6,656 nt of DNA, taken from the NCBI GenBank assembly GCA_019242135.1, contig JAFAWC010000007.1, positions 1-6,656 of the forward strand, read 5' to 3'. Positions within the stretch are counted from its first letter, which is position 1; every line of letters starts with the position of its first letter. This document shows, one piece after another, positions 5,269 to 6,656 of this stretch. The DNA comes from Mycobacteriaceae bacterium. Its GTDB lineage: Bacteria > Actinomycetota > Actinomycetes > Mycobacteriales > Mycobacteriaceae. The translations under genes and the position numbers were made by a program. Below the pieces are notes generated by a model, which worked only from the letters and a program-made list of their open reading frames with translations, did no database searches and was not told the DNA's origin.

Positions 5269-6276
5269 ATGGCAACCGCGCGAGAGGCACGGGAGTGGGC
5301 GCACCACGCCCTTCGCGGCATCGGGGATTCGCTGTACACCCCGTTTTGTGGAACCGACGGCGACGACATCGATTGGGACGCCTACCGGCAACTTATTCGC
5401 TACTGCGTCGGTGAGCTGTCTCACCCGATGCTCTGGCTGACAAGCGGCGTCGCGGAGTTTTGGTCGCTGACGATTCCCGAGCGGAAACGCTTGCTAACGA
5501 CGGCGATCGAAGAAGCCCGCGCCGTCAACCCCGACGTCGTCATCCAGTCCTGCACAGCAGCACTTTCGGCCAAGGACTGCCTCGAATTGACGCTGCACGC
5601 CCAAGATACTGGCGCTGACATCGTCTACATCCAGACGCCGATGATGGAGCTGCATGGTGGTGAGGGCGTCCTGAACTTCTTCCGCTACATCAGCGATCGC
5701 ACCGACATTGCGCTGGGGATGTTCAATTCGCCCTCGTCGGGCTACGTGCTCAACGCCGCCGAGAGTGCACGCATCGTTGAGGCGATTCCGGCCGTCTGCG
5801 CGACAAAGGAGGGCGCGTTCCGGCCGGCAAACAGCCACCTCCTGCACGAGCTCGCGCCCGAGCTGGTGATCTGGGAATGCGATACGACGGTGTACCGGGC
5901 GGGATGGCTGCGCGCCGGACTCGTCGGGCCCGCTCAACTGGGCACCACGGGATATCTCTACGAGACGCCGCACCGGCGCATCCTCACCGACTACTGGGAC
6001 CTCATCTGGAACGACAAACTGGTCGAGGCGATGGACTACGCCGTGGACTCGGGACTGGAACAGTTCGGCGTAGACATCCGATCGTGGTTCATCTGCTACC
6101 CGGGGCGCCCGGACTACTTCACGCACTGGGGTGGTGCATTCAAATACGCCGCCTCGGTGCTCGGTTTGCCGATCGGTGACTACCCGCACTCGAGGCCGCC
6201 TCAGGCGCAGCTCCCGCCCATCGCCCAAGACGAGATCCGCAATGCCTACCACAAACTCGGCCTGATCGAGCAGTGA
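5269..6276 (+). CDS. DHDPS/N-acetylneuraminate-lyase superfamily protein (class I aldolase or hydratase-aldolase)
   Basis: A 335-residue TIM-barrel protein of the DapA superfamily, whose members form a Schiff base between Lys and an oxo acid, commonly pyruvate. Lys180 in CATKEGA is the Schiff-base lysine. In E. coli DapA the proton-relay Tyr133 lies 28 residues before Lys161; here the same offset gives Phe152 (MFNSPSSGY), and DapA's carboxylate-binding Arg138 corresponds to Ser157. The substrate loop GTTGE is replaced by TSGVAEF (58-64). It is about 40 residues longer than DapA and nearer in length to aromatic hydratase-aldolases such as NahE and PhdJ, with a distinct aromatic-rich C-terminus (YWDLIW, WFICYPGRPDYF). 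Lysine biosynthesis is therefore unlikely; retro-aldol cleavage or aldol addition in the catabolic pathway is the better guess. GAAGGAG (5255-5261) lies 7 nt before the ATG. A hairpin follows the stop. Confidence 0.87.
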   Translation: MATAREAREWAHHALRGIGDSLYTPFCGTDGDDIDWDAYRQLIRYCVGELSHPMLWLTSGVAEFWSLTIPERKRLLTTAIEEARAVNPDVVIQSCTAALSAKDCLELTLHAQDTGADIVYIQTPMMELHGGEGVLNFFRYISDRTDIALGMFNSPSSGYVLNAAESARIVEAIPAVCATKEGAFRPANSHLLHELAPELVIWECDTTVYRAGWLRAGLVGPAQLGTTGYLYETPHRRILTDYWDLIWNDKLVEAMDYAVDSGLEQFGVDIRSWFICYPGRPDYFTHWGGAFKYAASVLGLPIGDYPHSRPPQAQLPPIAQDEIRNAYHKLGLIEQ

Positions 6277-6295
6277 TGGGCCGACTGGGCAGATT

Positions 6296-6323
6296 GTCGT
6301 CGACGTCTTCGAACGTCGGCGAC
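6296..6323 (+). terminator. Probable rho-independent-type hairpin after the aldolase-like gene
   Basis: GTCGTCGACGT (6296-6306) pairs with ACGTCGGCGAC (6313-6323) over 11 bp with a single U-G pair and a 6-nt loop CTTCGA. It begins 20 nt after the stop codon and lies before the promoter of the next gene. No U-tract follows, which is common for actinobacterial terminators. A stem of this length in a non-coding gap is unlikely to be chance. Confidence 0.55.
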
Positions 6324-6372
6324 GAGGGCCGCACACCCGCCGACGCTTTGCAGAATGCACTACCGATAGGTG

Positions 6373-6378
6373 TACAGT
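6373..6378 (+). promoter_or_regulatory. Candidate -10 element (TACAGT) for the right-hand crotonase
   Basis: TACAGT fits TANNNT and is followed by A, giving the recurring TACAGTA. It lies 43 nt before the GTG start. TTGCAG (6348-6353) could be the -35 with a 19-bp spacer. The short dyads TGTA-N10-TACA (6371-6388) and GTAT-N3-ATAC (6377-6387) overlap it and could be part of an operator. The upstream hairpin supports a separate transcription unit starting here. Confidence 0.45.
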
Positions 6379-6407
6379 ATGGAATACATCCAGCTCGGAG
6401 TCGTCTT

Positions 6408-6413
6408 AGGAGG
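6408..6413 (+). promoter_or_regulatory. Consensus Shine-Dalgarno (AGGAGG) deciding a GTG start
   Basis: A full AGGAGG, the strongest ribosome binding site in the window, lies 8 nt before the GTG at 6422 and fixes that start. It suggests high translation of the downstream crotonase relative to its neighbours. Confidence 0.8.
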
Positions 6414-6421
6414 TCCACGCG

Positions 6422-6656
6422 GTGAGCGTCCCAGACCGAGTCGCCGAAGCTGACTCGGTGCGCTACGAGGCGCGTGCCAGCGGTGTCGCCGTGCTGACCT
6501 TTAACCGCCCCGAACGCATGAACGCCTGGGGCGGTGGCCTGGCCACCGCGTTTTACTCCTGCCTCGACCGGACCGAATCCGACCCGCACATTCGCGCCGT
6601 GGTCGTCACCGGAAGCGGCCGTGCGTTCTGCGCTGGAGCGGATATGGGGAACCTGT
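6422..6656 (+). CDS. Crotonase-family enzyme (enoyl-CoA hydratase/isomerase-like), N-terminal part
   Basis: The first 78 codons of a crotonase-superfamily protein that runs off the right edge. The typical N-terminal strand pattern is at about residues 22-35 (VAVLTFNRPERMNA), followed by a helix region and RAVVVTGSGRAFCAGADM (58-75), which includes the first oxyanion-hole segment. Both catalytic Glu positions are beyond the window, so hydratase, isomerase or other activity cannot be judged. The start is GTG with AGGAGG 8 nt upstream. It sits behind its own candidate promoter and after a hairpin, so it probably begins a new transcription unit that continues rightward. It is the third crotonase homologue in under 7 kb, and its sequence clearly differs from the other two, so these are not recent duplicates. 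Confidence 0.88.
   Translation, partial: MSVPDRVAEADSVRYEARASGVAVLTFNRPERMNAWGGGLATAFYSCLDRTESDPHIRAVVVTGSGRAFCAGADMGNL

Noticed and set aside
5269..6276. Assignment as lysine-biosynthesis dapA
   Set aside because: It lacks the relay Tyr, the Arg and the GTTGE loop of DapA, is about 40 residues longer, and sits in a catabolic cluster instead of with lysine genes.
5494..6360. Minus-strand open frame (288 codons) antisense to the aldolase-like gene
   Set aside because: No family resemblance, and it runs through the terminator hairpin. The plus-strand protein has clear DapA-superfamily features.

Overview
The window is high-GC DNA with dense codon use typical of Actinobacteria. Candidate -10 elements fit TANNNT, start codons mix ATG and GTG, and the gene content (several crotonase-fold enzymes, a thiolase, a hotdog thioesterase, an SDR and a TetR regulator) resembles acyl-CoA catabolic islands of mycobacteria and relatives such as Rhodococcus. 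I infer a Mycobacterium/Mycolicibacterium-like host. No rRNA, tRNA, CRISPR, transposase or phage gene is visible, and no gene looks broken. Two genes run off the window ends.

Layout. (1) 1-413, minus: 5' part of a crotonase-family enzyme, cut by the left edge. (2) 414-511: AT-richer divergent promoter region with an inverted repeat at 454-476. (3) 512-3432, plus: PaaI-like hotdog thioesterase, crotonase-family enzyme and acetyl-CoA acetyltransferase-type thiolase; a second promoter may lie just before the thiolase. (4) 3441-4193, minus: TetR-family regulator, ending 8 bp from the thiolase stop. (5) 4194-4443: 250-bp divergent regulatory region, with a candidate TetR promoter, an 11-bp palindrome, a candidate -10 for the rightward genes and a possible 16-codon leader ORF. 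(6) 4444-6276, plus: SDR oxidoreductase and a dihydrodipicolinate-synthase-superfamily (class I aldolase/hydratase) protein 27 bp apart, followed by a GC-rich hairpin that looks like a terminator. (7) 6277-6421: promoter region. (8) 6422-6656, plus: N-terminal part of a third crotonase-family enzyme, cut by the right edge.

Working together (inference). Crotonases (hydration, isomerisation or ring hydrolysis of acyl-CoAs), an SDR (alcohol/ketone step), a thiolase (acetyl-CoA release), a thioesterase (CoA recovery) and a Schiff-base aldolase (C-C bond making or breaking on an oxo acid) would suit a peripheral pathway that degrades an unusual carboxylic acid, possibly alicyclic, aromatic-derived or steroid-like. 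The TetR protein is the obvious candidate local regulator. The substrate cannot be named from the sequence. No acyl-CoA synthetase or acyl-CoA dehydrogenase is present, so the pathway must extend beyond the window or borrow enzymes.

The most notable feature is that several enzymes depart from their family's catalytic consensus while keeping the fold and other key residues. The complete crotonase has Ala at the second catalytic Glu position, the left crotonase has Asn at the first, the aldolase-like protein has Phe in place of the proton-relay Tyr, and the SDR has Ala at the usual catalytic Ser position. In addition, the heptamer TACAGTA (or TATAGTA) precedes all four plus-strand transcription units, about 40-55 nt before the first likely start codon.
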